The notes beneath the pieces are model-generated. The model saw nothing but the letters and a program-made list of their open reading frames with translations, did no database searches and was not told the DNA's origin. From positions 62,001-126,000 of the forward strand of contig WGMP01000012.1 in assembly GCA_016124975.1 (NCBI GenBank): DNA of 64,000 bases, read 5' to 3'. Of the stretch, positions 16,530 to 24,804 are shown in pieces. Both the position numbers and the translations under genes were made by a program. Numbering within the stretch: the first letter of the stretch is position 1; each line of letters starts with the position of its first letter. Source of the DNA: Phycisphaera sp. (GTDB lineage Bacteria > Planctomycetota > Phycisphaerae > Phycisphaerales > SM1A02).

Positions 16530-17390
16530 ATGGTGGTTTCCCGCATGGACACGGCGTTCGGCGACAGGCGCATCGCGTTCCTCACCCAGCACGGAAAGGA
16601 GCGCGTGCTCGCGCCGCTCTTCCTCGAGGAACTCGGCGCACGCGTCGAGGTCGTTCACGGCTTCGACACAGATTCGCTCGGCACCTTCACGCGCGAGGTC
16701 CCGCGCGAAGGCACGCAGCTCGCGGCGGCGCGCCGCAAGGCGGAGATCGCCATCGAGCGCTCGGGCCTCGAGCTCGGCCTCGGAAGCGAGGGCGCCTTCG
16801 TGCCGGGGCCATTCGGTCTCGGTTCGTGGAACATCGAGGTGCTGGTCCTTGTCGACCGCGCGCGTGCGATCGAGGTCGTCGGCCGTGCGCACGCCGCGGG
16901 GCGGCATCTCCACGCGACGGTTCGCACGCGCGAGGAACTCGACGCGTTCGCGGCGCGCGCGGACTTCCCGTCGCACGCGCTTGTCATCCGCCCGAACGAC
17001 GAGCGTGATCCACGCATCGCGAAGGGAATCGCGACCGAGGCCGACCTCGCGTCTGCGTTCGAGCGCGCGCGCGGTGCTGCGGCCGATGGCGCGGTCTTCG
17101 TCGAGAGCGAGCTGCGCGCGCATCTCAACCCGACGCGCATGGCCACCATCGAGGCCGCGGGGCGCGACCTCGTCGCGCGGCTTCGATGCGCATGTCCGGC
17201 CTGCGGGGCCGCGGGGTTCGGCATCGTGCGCGCCGTGCCGGGCCTGCCGTGCGGCGACTGCGGCGCGCCCACGCGCGAGGCGGTCGCAGACGAGTTCGCG
17301 TGCGTGCGTTGCGAGCATGTCGAGATTCGACCGCGCGCCGATGGGCCTGCCGAGGCGAGCCCCGCGGTGTGCGACTACTGCAATCCGTAG
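16530..17390 (+). CDS. DUF6671-family protein with C-terminal zinc ribbon
   Basis: A 286-residue cytosolic protein of unknown function. The N-terminus (FGDRRIAFLTQHGKERVLAPLF) and the segment GLGSEGAFVPGPFGL match my memory of the DUF6671 family. The C-terminus holds zinc-ribbon cysteines: CACPACGAAGFG, CGDCGAP, CVRCEH and CDYC. I place the start at ATG 16530; ATG 16545 (MDTAFGD) is equally possible. TACCAT lies 11 nt upstream of 16530, and ACCATCG (16514-16520) can pair with 16528-16534 across that ATG. The gene is 26 bp before the next one on the same strand. Confidence 0.78.
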   Translation: MVVSRMDTAFGDRRIAFLTQHGKERVLAPLFLEELGARVEVVHGFDTDSLGTFTREVPREGTQLAAARRKAEIAIERSGLELGLGSEGAFVPGPFGLGSWNIEVLVLVDRARAIEVVGRAHAAGRHLHATVRTREELDAFAARADFPSHALVIRPNDERDPRIAKGIATEADLASAFERARGAAADGAVFVESELRAHLNPTRMATIEAAGRDLVARLRCACPACGAAGFGIVRAVPGLPCGDCGAPTREAVADEFACVRCEHVEIRPRADGPAEASPAVCDYCNP

Positions 17391-17416
17391 CGCGTCGCCT
17401 CGGCTATCGTGCCGTG

Positions 17417-18553
17417 ATGCGCCCGCTGCACTCGACGCTGTGCTTCCTTCCAGGGTTCTCCGCCGCTCTCGCGGCCGCACTCGCAGCGCCGCTCACGGCG
17501 CTCTCGCCCATTCAGGTCGCGCATGCGGCTGATGTGATCCAGAGCGCGCCTGCTCCTTTGGCGAAGCCAGCCGACGCGCCTCCGCCCGCGCCCACGCCGA
17601 CGCCTGTGACCGATCGGTTGAAGCGCGACGCCGCGAAGCTCGAGGCGATCGTGGCGAGCGACCTCGCCAAGCGCTTCCTCGCGGCGACCGCGATGCTTGC
17701 CGAGCCCTCCGCGCGCGTCGTCTACAGGAACCGCGAGAAGGGGATCGCGGTCTCGAAGCGCGCGTTCGATGCGATGTCCGCGGAGGAGAAGTCCTCGCTC
17801 GCGCCGCGCGAGTTCCCGTCCGAGTTCTACTACGACACCGCATACGGTTCGCCGCTCGTCTACGCACGGGTGCTTGACCTCGCGGCGCCGCATGTGCGGC
17901 TCGGCGGCGAGGGAGCCCCGCGACCGAGGCTGCTCGACTTCGGCTACGGCACGATCGGCCAGCTGCACCTTCTCGCGCACTGCGGCTTCGACGCGCACGG
18001 CGTCGATGTCGAGCCCGTGCTGCCCGCGCTTTACGGCGAGCCAGGCGACACGGGCGCGATGGGCGCTGGCTCTGCCGAGATCCACGCGGGCCAGTGGCCG
18101 GCCGACGAGAGGCTGCGCGCCGCGATCGGCGGCGGCCACTCGCTCATCACGAGCAAGAACACGCTGAAGAAGGGCTACATCCATCCGTCGCCGCCCGCTG
18201 GGCAGACGGTCGACCCGAGGAAGTTGGTGCATCTTGGCGTCGGCGACGAGGAGTTCCTCGCGCGCGTCCACGACGCGCTCGTTCCGGGCGGCGTGTTCGT
18301 GATCTACAACATCTGCCCGCCGCAGAACCCGCCTGAGAAGGAGTACATCCCGTGGGCCGACGGGACCTCGCCGTTCTCACGCGAGATGTTCGAGCAGGCT
18401 GGCCTCGAGGTGCTGGCCTTCGATGTCCGCGACGACGCGTGGGTGCTCGACTGCTTCGAGAAGCTCGGCTACACCGAAGGCAAGACCCGCCAGGAGGCCG
18501 CGAAAGAGTACTTCTGCTGGTACACCGTGGTGCGGCGCAAGCCATCGGCGTGA
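17417..18553 (+). CDS. Exported SAM-methyltransferase-like protein
   Basis: A 378-residue protein. The ATG lies 6 nt after TATCGT with no Shine-Dalgarno (leaderless pattern) and starts a signal peptide of about 40 residues ending near VAHAAD. A proline-rich stretch follows (PPPAPTPTPV). The core has a Rossmann methyltransferase signature (RLLDFGYGTIGQLHLLAHCG, GVDVEP) and later VPGGVFVIYNICPPQNP, typical of class I methyltransferases. An exported SAM-dependent enzyme is odd because SAM is cytosolic, so it may be retained, use another ligand, or be mis-predicted as exported. A 14-bp direct repeat (18541-18554 and 18555-18568) spans its stop codon. Confidence 0.7.
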   Translation: MRPLHSTLCFLPGFSAALAAALAAPLTALSPIQVAHAADVIQSAPAPLAKPADAPPPAPTPTPVTDRLKRDAAKLEAIVASDLAKRFLAATAMLAEPSARVVYRNREKGIAVSKRAFDAMSAEEKSSLAPREFPSEFYYDTAYGSPLVYARVLDLAAPHVRLGGEGAPRPRLLDFGYGTIGQLHLLAHCGFDAHGVDVEPVLPALYGEPGDTGAMGAGSAEIHAGQWPADERLRAAIGGGHSLITSKNTLKKGYIHPSPPAGQTVDPRKLVHLGVGDEEFLARVHDALVPGGVFVIYNICPPQNPPEKEYIPWADGTSPFSREMFEQAGLEVLAFDVRDDAWVLDCFEKLGYTEGKTRQEAAKEYFCWYTVVRRKPSA

Positions 18554-18610
18554 AGCCATCGGCGTGAAGCACCCAAGCGCGGCGGCCTCCAACGGTCGGA
18601 TGCGTGCACC

Positions 18611-18975
18611 ATGCCACGACGACTCGTCGGCTCCAGATCCAGCTCCGAGCGCGAGATCGGCGACTCGCGTGTTCGTGTCGGGAACGACGGGCTTCGACGA
18701 CGCGGCCACGACGATCTCCGACGACATCGGTGAACAGGCCGCGCAGTGCCTGCGCAGCTATCGAGTCGGAGCTCGCGCAGGCGGGCGCAACGATGGGCGT
18801 CGTCGCGCGCGTCCGCTCCATCCTTCCGAACGCCGCCGACTTGCCCGCAGCCTTTCCCTCGCTGCGCGCCGCGTTCGGCGAGGTGCTCCCCGCCGCCACG
18901 ATGTTCGAAGCGAAGCTCGCAGACCCCCGCATGAAGATCGAGATCGAGGTCGACGCGATCATCGGATCGGGGTGA
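18611..18975 (+). pseudogene. Broken ridA (YjgF/YER057c) gene with two frameshifts
   Basis: Three frames together spell one RidA-family protein. The start ATG 18611 gives MPRRLVGSRSSSEREIGDSR; the next frame continues VFVSGTTGFDDAATTISDD and GEQAAQCLR; the third continues IESELAQAGATMGVVARVR and AATMFEAKLADPRMKIEIEV to the TGA at 18973-18975. Shifts occur near 18661 and near 18755. RidA hydrolyses reactive enamine/imine intermediates. Either the gene is dead or the assembly has two indels. It overlaps nothing and ends 18 bp before the stop of the convergent hydrolase gene. Confidence 0.82.
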
Positions 18976-18993
18976 GGCGGCCGGCGAACCAGC

Positions 18994-21216
18994 CTATCGG
19001 CACGCGCCCCACTCTGCGAGCAGGATCGTGAGATCGCCGCTGCCCACCGCGCCGTTTCCGTTGAGGTCTGCCGGGCAATCCTCCGTGCAGGGTCCCCAGC
19101 TCGCGAGGAGCATGACGAGATCGTTCCCGTCCACGGCCCCGTCTCCGGAGAGGTCGGCGATGCAGGGGTGGCGGTCGACATAGCGCGCGAGGAGTTCGAT
19201 GTCCGCCTCGTCGGCGAGGCCATCGCCGTCGAGATCGGTGGGGGACTTGGTGATCCGCTCTATGTCCGCGGCGTCGAGCAAGCCGTCGCCGTTCAGATCG
19301 CCCGCGCGCGGCGAATCGGGAAGCAAGAGCTCGAGCCGCGCGCGCTGCGGGTCCTTCGGGATCAACAGCCCCGTCACGGCGATCAGGCCGCCGGCCTCGG
19401 CGGCGACCGCGCCCGACTGCAGCACCGCATCGGTCTTGTCATCGCGCAGCGTCCAGTGAATCGTCGCGCCCGCCGCGGGCAGCAACCTCCGAGGCTTCCG
19501 CAGCGTGAGGCTTGTCGTCGCGGCGGTTCCTGGGAAGTTGTCGACGCTCACGGCCGACTGGCCCACGAGGAAGAGCGTGCACGACCAGCCCGAAGGCGTG
19601 TCGAAGATCGTCTCCGTGTCCCAGTCGAAGTAGCCGCCCCAGGTGCCCCACGGCGTGCCGCTGTCGGGCGCCCCGTTGCCGAGCGTCGGTTGACGGCCCG
19701 CCGTCGAAAAGTCCTGGTCGTCGTTGAAGAATCCGGGGTACGACTGGCTCGCACGGAAGCGGCTCTGGTAGGGCGCGCCCGATCGTTCGGTGCGCACGGG
19801 CGAGACCCACTCGCCGATGTCGACGCCGGGAATCGACGGGCTGTCGGTCGTCCAGTCCGACGCCGTATGGTCGCGGTTGTCCCAGAAAAGGTGCGTGCCC
19901 CAGCGGCCCGCGGACATCTCTTCGAAGAGCTGGATCGTGAGAGGCCCCCATTCGACGGCCTCGTCGCGCCGACCGCGGAAGATGCGCGTGTGGCAGTAGT
20001 CGCGCTGCGTCTGCGAAATCCGTATCGCAGGGTTGAAGAAGTCGTTGACGCGCAGCACTGCTCCGGTCGGCCCGATCTCGGTCGTCGCGAGATTCTGGGC
20101 GGGCGTCCCGAAGAGTCGCTGACCCGTCTCGGGCGTGTAGTGCTGCGGCACGAACGCCGTCGCCGCGCTGAAGCGCTCGGGCATGAATCGACTGAGAAGA
20201 AGCGTGCCTGCGCCGCCCATCGAGTTGCCCATCACGGCGATGCGATCGGACTGAATCGCATACGGGGAGCGCGACTCGATCCAGTCAATCGTCCACCCCA
20301 GTCGACGGAGGGTGTAGGGCACGACCACCGCGCTGTTGCTCGGAAGGTTGCTCCCGAACGGATTCATGCCTGGCCACCAGCCGAACCAGTTGCTCGGGCG
20401 ATCGAGGCTGACCTGGCCATTCGTCGCGACGAAGACCCGGTCGTCCATGGCGATGGTGATCCCATCGACGGGGGTCGCCCCCGTGTTTGCGTACTGCGCG
20501 GACTCGGGCGCCCACGACCAGTGGCTTCCCTGCGGTCCGCCGCCATGCAGGCAGACGACGGCGGGGTACGGGCCCGCGGGGAGACCGTTCTTCGGCTCGA
20601 ACACGCTGAAGACATGCGGCGCACCGTGCTTGGCGGCGTTGGCGAGGACTGGCGTGTCGGGGCGCGCGTCGTTCGGATCGTCGCGTCCATAGGCCCACAT
20701 CGCGTAGGTGCGGAAGGGGTAGCCCTGCTGCGTGGTGCCCGCCAGTTGGAGGTGACAGGTCACGGGCTCGTTGATCGGGTCGTACACCACGGACACGGGC
20801 GACGGCGTGCGGTTGGTGGCGGAGACCGCCGCGTTCCCGTTGCGCACGACCGCGAAGTACTCGGTCGACTGCGCGCTCGGCGTGAAGACGAAGAGCCCCT
20901 CGTTTGCCGCGAGCTGGTAGACGCCGCCCTTCGCGGTCGGGATGCGCCAGCGCGCGTTCGGCGACGCGAGCTTGAGCCGCGCGCCCGACCACTCGGGCTC
21001 GAACACGCGGCCTGCGAGCGTTCCCTGCGAGGTCGTCGTGATCGGTGTGGTCGATCGATAGATGTCGTATGTGAGGGGAGTGGAGGCGTCGACCTGCCAG
21101 ACCACGAAGACTTGCCCGGCCGCGGACCACGCGCGCACGTTCGACTGAGCCCACGAGGGTGCTGCGACGGCTGCGGCGATTCCAAGCGCTGCGATGATGC
21201 GGAGTACGGTCGGCAT
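18994..21216 (-). CDS. Secreted alpha/beta hydrolase with four C-terminal dockerin repeats
   Basis: A 740-residue exported hydrolase. The ATG at 21216 begins a signal peptide (MPTVLRIIAALGIAAAVAAP). A fibronectin-like N-terminal region follows. The hydrolase core shows the oxyanion segment VVCLHGGGPQG (about 220-230) and the nucleophile elbow IAVMGNSMGGAG with Ser332, typical of esterases and dipeptidyl-peptidase-like enzymes. Residues 638-740 hold four dockerin-type calcium loops (DLNGDGLLDAADI, DLDGDGLADEADI, DLSGDGAVDGNDL, DLNGNGAVGSGDL), twice the usual number. The likely role is extracellular ester or polymer degradation; the substrate is not evident. It is divergent from the winged-helix/LuxR regulator at 21589. 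Confidence 0.88.
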   Translation of the reverse strand: MPTVLRIIAALGIAAAVAAPSWAQSNVRAWSAAGQVFVVWQVDASTPLTYDIYRSTTPITTTSQGTLAGRVFEPEWSGARLKLASPNARWRIPTAKGGVYQLAANEGLFVFTPSAQSTEYFAVVRNGNAAVSATNRTPSPVSVVYDPINEPVTCHLQLAGTTQQGYPFRTYAMWAYGRDDPNDARPDTPVLANAAKHGAPHVFSVFEPKNGLPAGPYPAVVCLHGGGPQGSHWSWAPESAQYANTGATPVDGITIAMDDRVFVATNGQVSLDRPSNWFGWWPGMNPFGSNLPSNSAVVVPYTLRRLGWTIDWIESRSPYAIQSDRIAVMGNSMGGAGTLLLSRFMPERFSAATAFVPQHYTPETGQRLFGTPAQNLATTEIGPTGAVLRVNDFFNPAIRISQTQRDYCHTRIFRGRRDEAVEWGPLTIQLFEEMSAGRWGTHLFWDNRDHTASDWTTDSPSIPGVDIGEWVSPVRTERSGAPYQSRFRASQSYPGFFNDDQDFSTAGRQPTLGNGAPDSGTPWGTWGGYFDWDTETIFDTPSGWSCTLFLVGQSAVSVDNFPGTAATTSLTLRKPRRLLPAAGATIHWTLRDDKTDAVLQSGAVAAEAGGLIAVTGLLIPKDPQRARLELLLPDSPRAGDLNGDGLLDAADIERITKSPTDLDGDGLADEADIELLARYVDRHPCIADLSGDGAVDGNDLVMLLASWGPCTEDCPADLNGNGAVGSGDLTILLAEWGACR

Positions 21217-21588
21217 TGTGGAGAGATCCTTGCAGTTCAGTTGTCGGGCCATGCGGCCGACTTCGAGTCAGCGCCGTGAGCGGCTCGGAAACGGAGGAAC
21301 GCCGTGCCGCCCGCTGCATTGCGTCATGCGTCGCGTTTCAGTGTGACGAAGGTGTGAGAACGGCCGCAGGCTTGTCGAGTCTCTCGATCGCTCTTCTCCT
21401 CCCCGTTGCGCCAACCCCCCCGATTGGGGAGGGGTGGTCCGCGATCCGACCCCTCGCTCTCGCCTCCTCTGCGACGGAACCTCGCGCGGTCCGTACCATC
21501 CGACTTCGGGCAGTTGGGTCGCTCCGCAGGCCGTGATGCGTTGACGGGCGGAGCGTTCATCGAAGCCGCGCGGAGCGAGACGGGACCC
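21217..21588. other. Divergent control region between hydrolase and winged-helix/LuxR regulator
   Basis: No gene seen. It contains the GC-rich box CCCCCCCGATTGGGGAGGGG at 21414-21434, of a kind also found upstream of several other exported-protein genes here. Confidence 0.5.
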
Positions 21589-22425
21589 ATGTCGGAAGTG
21601 CAAGTTCAGCTGAAAGACCCCGCCGTGCTGCGGGCCGTGTGCCATGTACCCACCATGCAGCGCTGGGAGATCCTGCGTCGATCGGAGCGGGCGCTTTCCG
21701 CGGCCGAGGTCGCGGCGTCCGCGCATGCCCCGGTCAAGGCGGTCCAGGAGTCGCTCGACCGCCTCGTTGCCGCGCACCTGGCGGAGTCGATCCCCGCGAG
21801 CAGTCGCCGACGCGAGATCACCTATCGCGCCGCGATGAAGCGCCTCTTCCTCAAGTGGGATCGGCACGACCCGGCGGGCGTGAAGGCGGCGCAGGTGCTC
21901 GGCGACAGCATGCGGGACTACAGCCGCAAGCTGATCGCCGAGGCGGAGGTGCACCCAGGGGCCGAGCTGGTCGAGACGCTGAGCCTGGCCGGGAGCACCA
22001 GCGTCGTGCTGCTGAGGGACGACGCAGAGCGGGTGCGCAGCGCCTTGCTCTCGCTCTACTCGATGCTGATGGAGGCGGATCGGCGCGCGCGCGCAGCGGA
22101 GCATGCGGACGCGGCGATTCCCTTCCACCTTGCCTTCGACTTCCGGCGGCTGTGGCAGGCCGATCCACCGTGGGCGGAGTTCGTCGTCAGCGAGTCCGAA
22201 TCGCACGATCGGACGCGCGACCTCTTCTCCGCGTCCCCGGCCGAGGTCCTCTCGCCGCGTGAGCTCGAGATCGCGACGCTGCTTCAGCAGGGAAAGTCGC
22301 GGCCCGAGGTCGCGCGCCAGCTCGGGCTCACGCCGAACACCGTGTCGACCCTCTCGAAGACCATCTATCGGAAGCTCGGCGTCCACGGCCGCGCCGAACT
22401 GGCCGAGCGGCTTCGCTTCCTCTGA
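21589..22425 (+). CDS. Two-headed regulator: N-terminal winged helix plus C-terminal LuxR HTH
   Basis: A 278-residue DNA-binding protein, homologous in order and sequence to the ones at 12391 and 45372. Residues 20-80 form the winged helix (TMQRWEILRRSERALSAAEV...VKAVQESLDRLV). The middle is a helical region with a short RPLW-like block (AFDFRRLWQADPPW) that matches EFRPLREPELP in the first paralogue. The last 60 residues are a LuxR HTH (LSPRELEIATLLQQGKSR...LTPNTVSTLSKTIYRKLG). The ATG has a purine-rich GGAGCGAGACGGGA leader upstream. It lacks the GAAASSH linker. It is divergent from the dockerin hydrolase, which it may control (inference). Confidence 0.83.
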   Translation: MSEVQVQLKDPAVLRAVCHVPTMQRWEILRRSERALSAAEVAASAHAPVKAVQESLDRLVAAHLAESIPASSRRREITYRAAMKRLFLKWDRHDPAGVKAAQVLGDSMRDYSRKLIAEAEVHPGAELVETLSLAGSTSVVLLRDDAERVRSALLSLYSMLMEADRRARAAEHADAAIPFHLAFDFRRLWQADPPWAEFVVSESESHDRTRDLFSASPAEVLSPRELEIATLLQQGKSRPEVARQLGLTPNTVSTLSKTIYRKLGVHGRAELAERLRFL

Positions 22426-22682
22426 GGGGCGCAGGCCGTCGGAGCGCCTTCAGGCACGCGGGAATCTGGTGCGCGGCGGTTCTCGGGCGCTTCGCTGCGG
22501 CTCGCGAGGTTTCCTGACGAACTCGACCGCCCGGCTCCGTTCCTTGGAACGCAGGCAGATGGTCCGTGCCGATGTTCCTCGCGCGAGGGAATCGGGCCCG
22601 CGGATCATCGGGCTCCGCACTCCCTCGATGCGGTGCGAACGCGCATCGTCGACCCGTGCGGGCGATAGGAAGGCAGGTCTCC

Positions 22683-23690
22683 ATGATGATCCGCATCGGC
22701 AAGGCACTTTCGGTCGCGGCGCTCTGCCTGACGGCGGGCTCAGCCCCGATGCCCGCGTCGGACGCGCGCGCGCCCGCGGGCGCATCGGACGCAGTCGAGA
22801 CGACCGATGCGGCGGTGCTGCGATTCTCGCCGGCGGTGCTCGACCTTGGCGACCTCACGATCGGCACGGCGGGAGAGGGCGTCATGACCGTGACGAACGC
22901 GGGCAATGCGCCCGTGGCGATCGCCGCGATCAGGCCCGCATGCGGATGCACGAAGGTGAGCGCTGCGCCGACGGGCGAGATCGCTCCAGGCGAGTCGTTC
23001 GCGATCGCGGTGTCGCTTGACCCCGGCAAGAAGCCGGGCGCGAATCTGGTCCGCTCCGTGCATGTCGCGCTCGCGGACGGATCTGTCGAGACCTTCGAGA
23101 TCACGGCGCGGGTCAGGACCGTGATCGCGATCGAGCCCGCGGTGCTCGAGGTCGCCGCCTCGGGCGACGCGGCGGTCGGCGCGATCTCGCTTGCAAGCAT
23201 CGATGGCGCGGACTTCGCCCTGACGGGGGCGGTGCCCGCGGGCGTCCTGTCGGCCGCGCGGATGCAGAGCGTCGATGGCGTCATGACTCTCACGCTCGAC
23301 GCCGCAGAGTGGGAGAGGGCAGGGCGCCCCACCACGGTCGTGCTTGCGACCGATCGTCGCGACGCGCCCGAACTGATCGTGCCGATCAGGTCGACGGAGG
23401 CCGTCGCGATGTTCCGCCTGCCCGCCGCCGCTGGGGAAGGCGCGCGACGCGCCCGTCTCGAGGCGCGGCAGGGCGCGCTCCTCCGCGAGATCGACGCGGG
23501 CCTCGGCGGTGCATCGATGTCGAGCGGCTTCCGCATGCGGCTCCACCGCGAGTCGGGGATGCTCTTCGTGCACGGGACGGCGCGCGACCTCGACGCCGTC
23601 CGCACCGCCGTCGCGGCGCTGCCCGGCTCGAGCGGGGTGCGGGAATCGGACGGCGGCGCCCGCGCCGAGGCGGACGCCGCGGGTCGATGA
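22683..23690 (+). CDS. Exported DUF1573-domain protein
   Basis: A 335-residue exported protein. The ATG at 22683 follows AGGAAGG and starts a signal peptide (MMIRIGKALSVAALCLTAGS). The DUF1573 immunoglobulin-like domain is clear: LRFSPAVLDLGDLTIGTAGE, VTNAGNAPVAIAAIRPACGCT, IAPGESFAIAVSLDPGKKPG. Such domains are very common in Planctomycetota and Bacteroidota but have no proven function. The second half has a less conserved repeat of the same fold. It lies 21 bp upstream of the ECF sigma gene and probably forms one transcription unit with it. Confidence 0.88.
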   Translation: MMIRIGKALSVAALCLTAGSAPMPASDARAPAGASDAVETTDAAVLRFSPAVLDLGDLTIGTAGEGVMTVTNAGNAPVAIAAIRPACGCTKVSAAPTGEIAPGESFAIAVSLDPGKKPGANLVRSVHVALADGSVETFEITARVRTVIAIEPAVLEVAASGDAAVGAISLASIDGADFALTGAVPAGVLSAARMQSVDGVMTLTLDAAEWERAGRPTTVVLATDRRDAPELIVPIRSTEAVAMFRLPAAAGEGARRARLEARQGALLREIDAGLGGASMSSGFRMRLHRESGMLFVHGTARDLDAVRTAVAALPGSSGVRESDGGARAEADAAGR

Positions 23691-23711
23691 GCGAGGAGAG
23701 GCGACCGATCC

Positions 23712-24356
23712 ATGTGTGAGCCGTGCACGCACTCCTTGCCCGCAATCGCGGCCGCTTCTGCGGTGGCCGCGACGGCGGTCGACCTCGAGGACGCCGCGGT
23801 CGACCGCTGCACGGCGAGCATGGTCGCCGGGGACAGGACGGCCTACGAGACGCTCTTCCGCGGGCGCTGCGGTTTCGTCGAGCGCGAGGCGCGTCGACGC
23901 GTCGGCAGGCGCGCCGATCTTTCCGACGATGTCGTGCAGGAGGCGTGGATGCGTGTCGCGCGCGGTCCGCGCCGCTGCGAGTCGGCCGCGAGCCTCGACG
24001 CGTGGCTTCGGCGCATCGTCCGAAGCGCTGCGATCGATCTCCTGCGCGGCGAACTTTCGCGCCGGAGCCGCGAGCGGCGCGTGGCCGAGTCGAGAAGCGA
24101 GGCCGCCGGGTTCGTCGATGACTTCGAGCTCCTCGAGTCGCTGCGCCGCGACACAGAGGAGATCGAGGGGATCACGCGCGAGGAGCAGGCGCTCCTCGAG
24201 CTGCGGGTGCGCGCGGGAGGAAGCCTCGCGCAGCTCGCGGCGATGCTCGGAATCGGCGCCGCCGCCGTCGACAGCAGGCTGCGGCGCGCGGCCGAGCGGG
24301 CGCGCGCGCATCGGAACGGCGCTGGAACGAACGACGGCTGGAGGACGACGCCATGA
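23712..24356 (+). CDS. ECF-type RNA polymerase sigma factor
   Basis: A 214-residue sigma-70 family protein. Region 2 is seen in DLSDDVVQEAWMRVARGPRR and LDAWLRRIVRSAAIDLLRGE; region 4 in LLELRVRAGGSLAQLAAMLG followed by AAVDSRLRRAAERAR. The N-terminus has a short Cys-containing extension (MCEPCTHSLP). A purine stretch (GAGGAGAGG) lies about ten bases upstream. The stop overlaps the start of the next small membrane protein (ATGA), the usual place for an anti-sigma factor. Target promoters are unknown; the upstream DUF1573 gene and downstream rhodanese gene are candidates. Confidence 0.88.
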   Translation: MCEPCTHSLPAIAAASAVAATAVDLEDAAVDRCTASMVAGDRTAYETLFRGRCGFVEREARRRVGRRADLSDDVVQEAWMRVARGPRRCESAASLDAWLRRIVRSAAIDLLRGELSRRSRERRVAESRSEAAGFVDDFELLESLRRDTEEIEGITREEQALLELRVRAGGSLAQLAAMLGIGAAAVDSRLRRAAERARAHRNGAGTNDGWRTTP

Positions 24357-24673
24357 ACACGCTCGACGACACGCGGAAGAAGACGCTCGCCCTCGGCCTC
24401 GCCGCGTTCGACGCGGCCGCCCGCCGCCGCCGCCTGATCCGCCGTGCGACGCAGGGAGCGGCGGTCGCCGTGCTTGTCCTGGCCTGCGCCGCCGTCGCCG
24501 GGCGTGCGCTGCGTTCCGAGGCGCCGCGGTTGCCTGCGTATGTCGAACTCATCCCGAACGACGCCCAGTTGACGGGCGAGCTCGAGCTCGCGAACGCCTG
24601 CGAGCGGATCGACCGCAACGACGGGCTGCTGCTTGTCATCGAGTGCGCGCGGCCGCCCGCGAGCGGCTCGTGA
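24353..24673 (+). CDS. Small single-pass membrane protein, putative anti-sigma partner
   Basis: A 106-residue protein with no family I recognise. A cytosolic N-terminal segment with many arginines (AARRRRLIRRAT) precedes one membrane helix (about residues 35-52) and a 50-residue outer domain ending in a Cys-containing segment (ANACERIDRNDGLLLVIECA). GGAGG lies upstream and the start overlaps the sigma-factor stop by 4 bp. Position and topology fit a membrane anti-sigma factor, but the classic zinc anti-sigma motif is absent, so this is inference from context only. Confidence 0.7.
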   Translation: MNTLDDTRKKTLALGLAAFDAAARRRRLIRRATQGAAVAVLVLACAAVAGRALRSEAPRLPAYVELIPNDAQLTGELELANACERIDRNDGLLLVIECARPPASGS

Positions 24674-24804
24674 CCATCGCGCGGCCCGTTCGCGCCGTAC
24701 TCGCGGGAACTCACGACGAAACGCCGTCGCCTGCTCCGTTCCATGCTGCGAGAGGACCGCGCGCCCGGACCGCGCGCGGTCGAAACAGCATGCAGAGGAG
24801 CACC

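Noticed and set aside
19168-21279. 703-codon plus-strand frame opposite the dockerin hydrolase
   Set aside because: Pure antisense of a GC-rich gene; no start signal and no domain.
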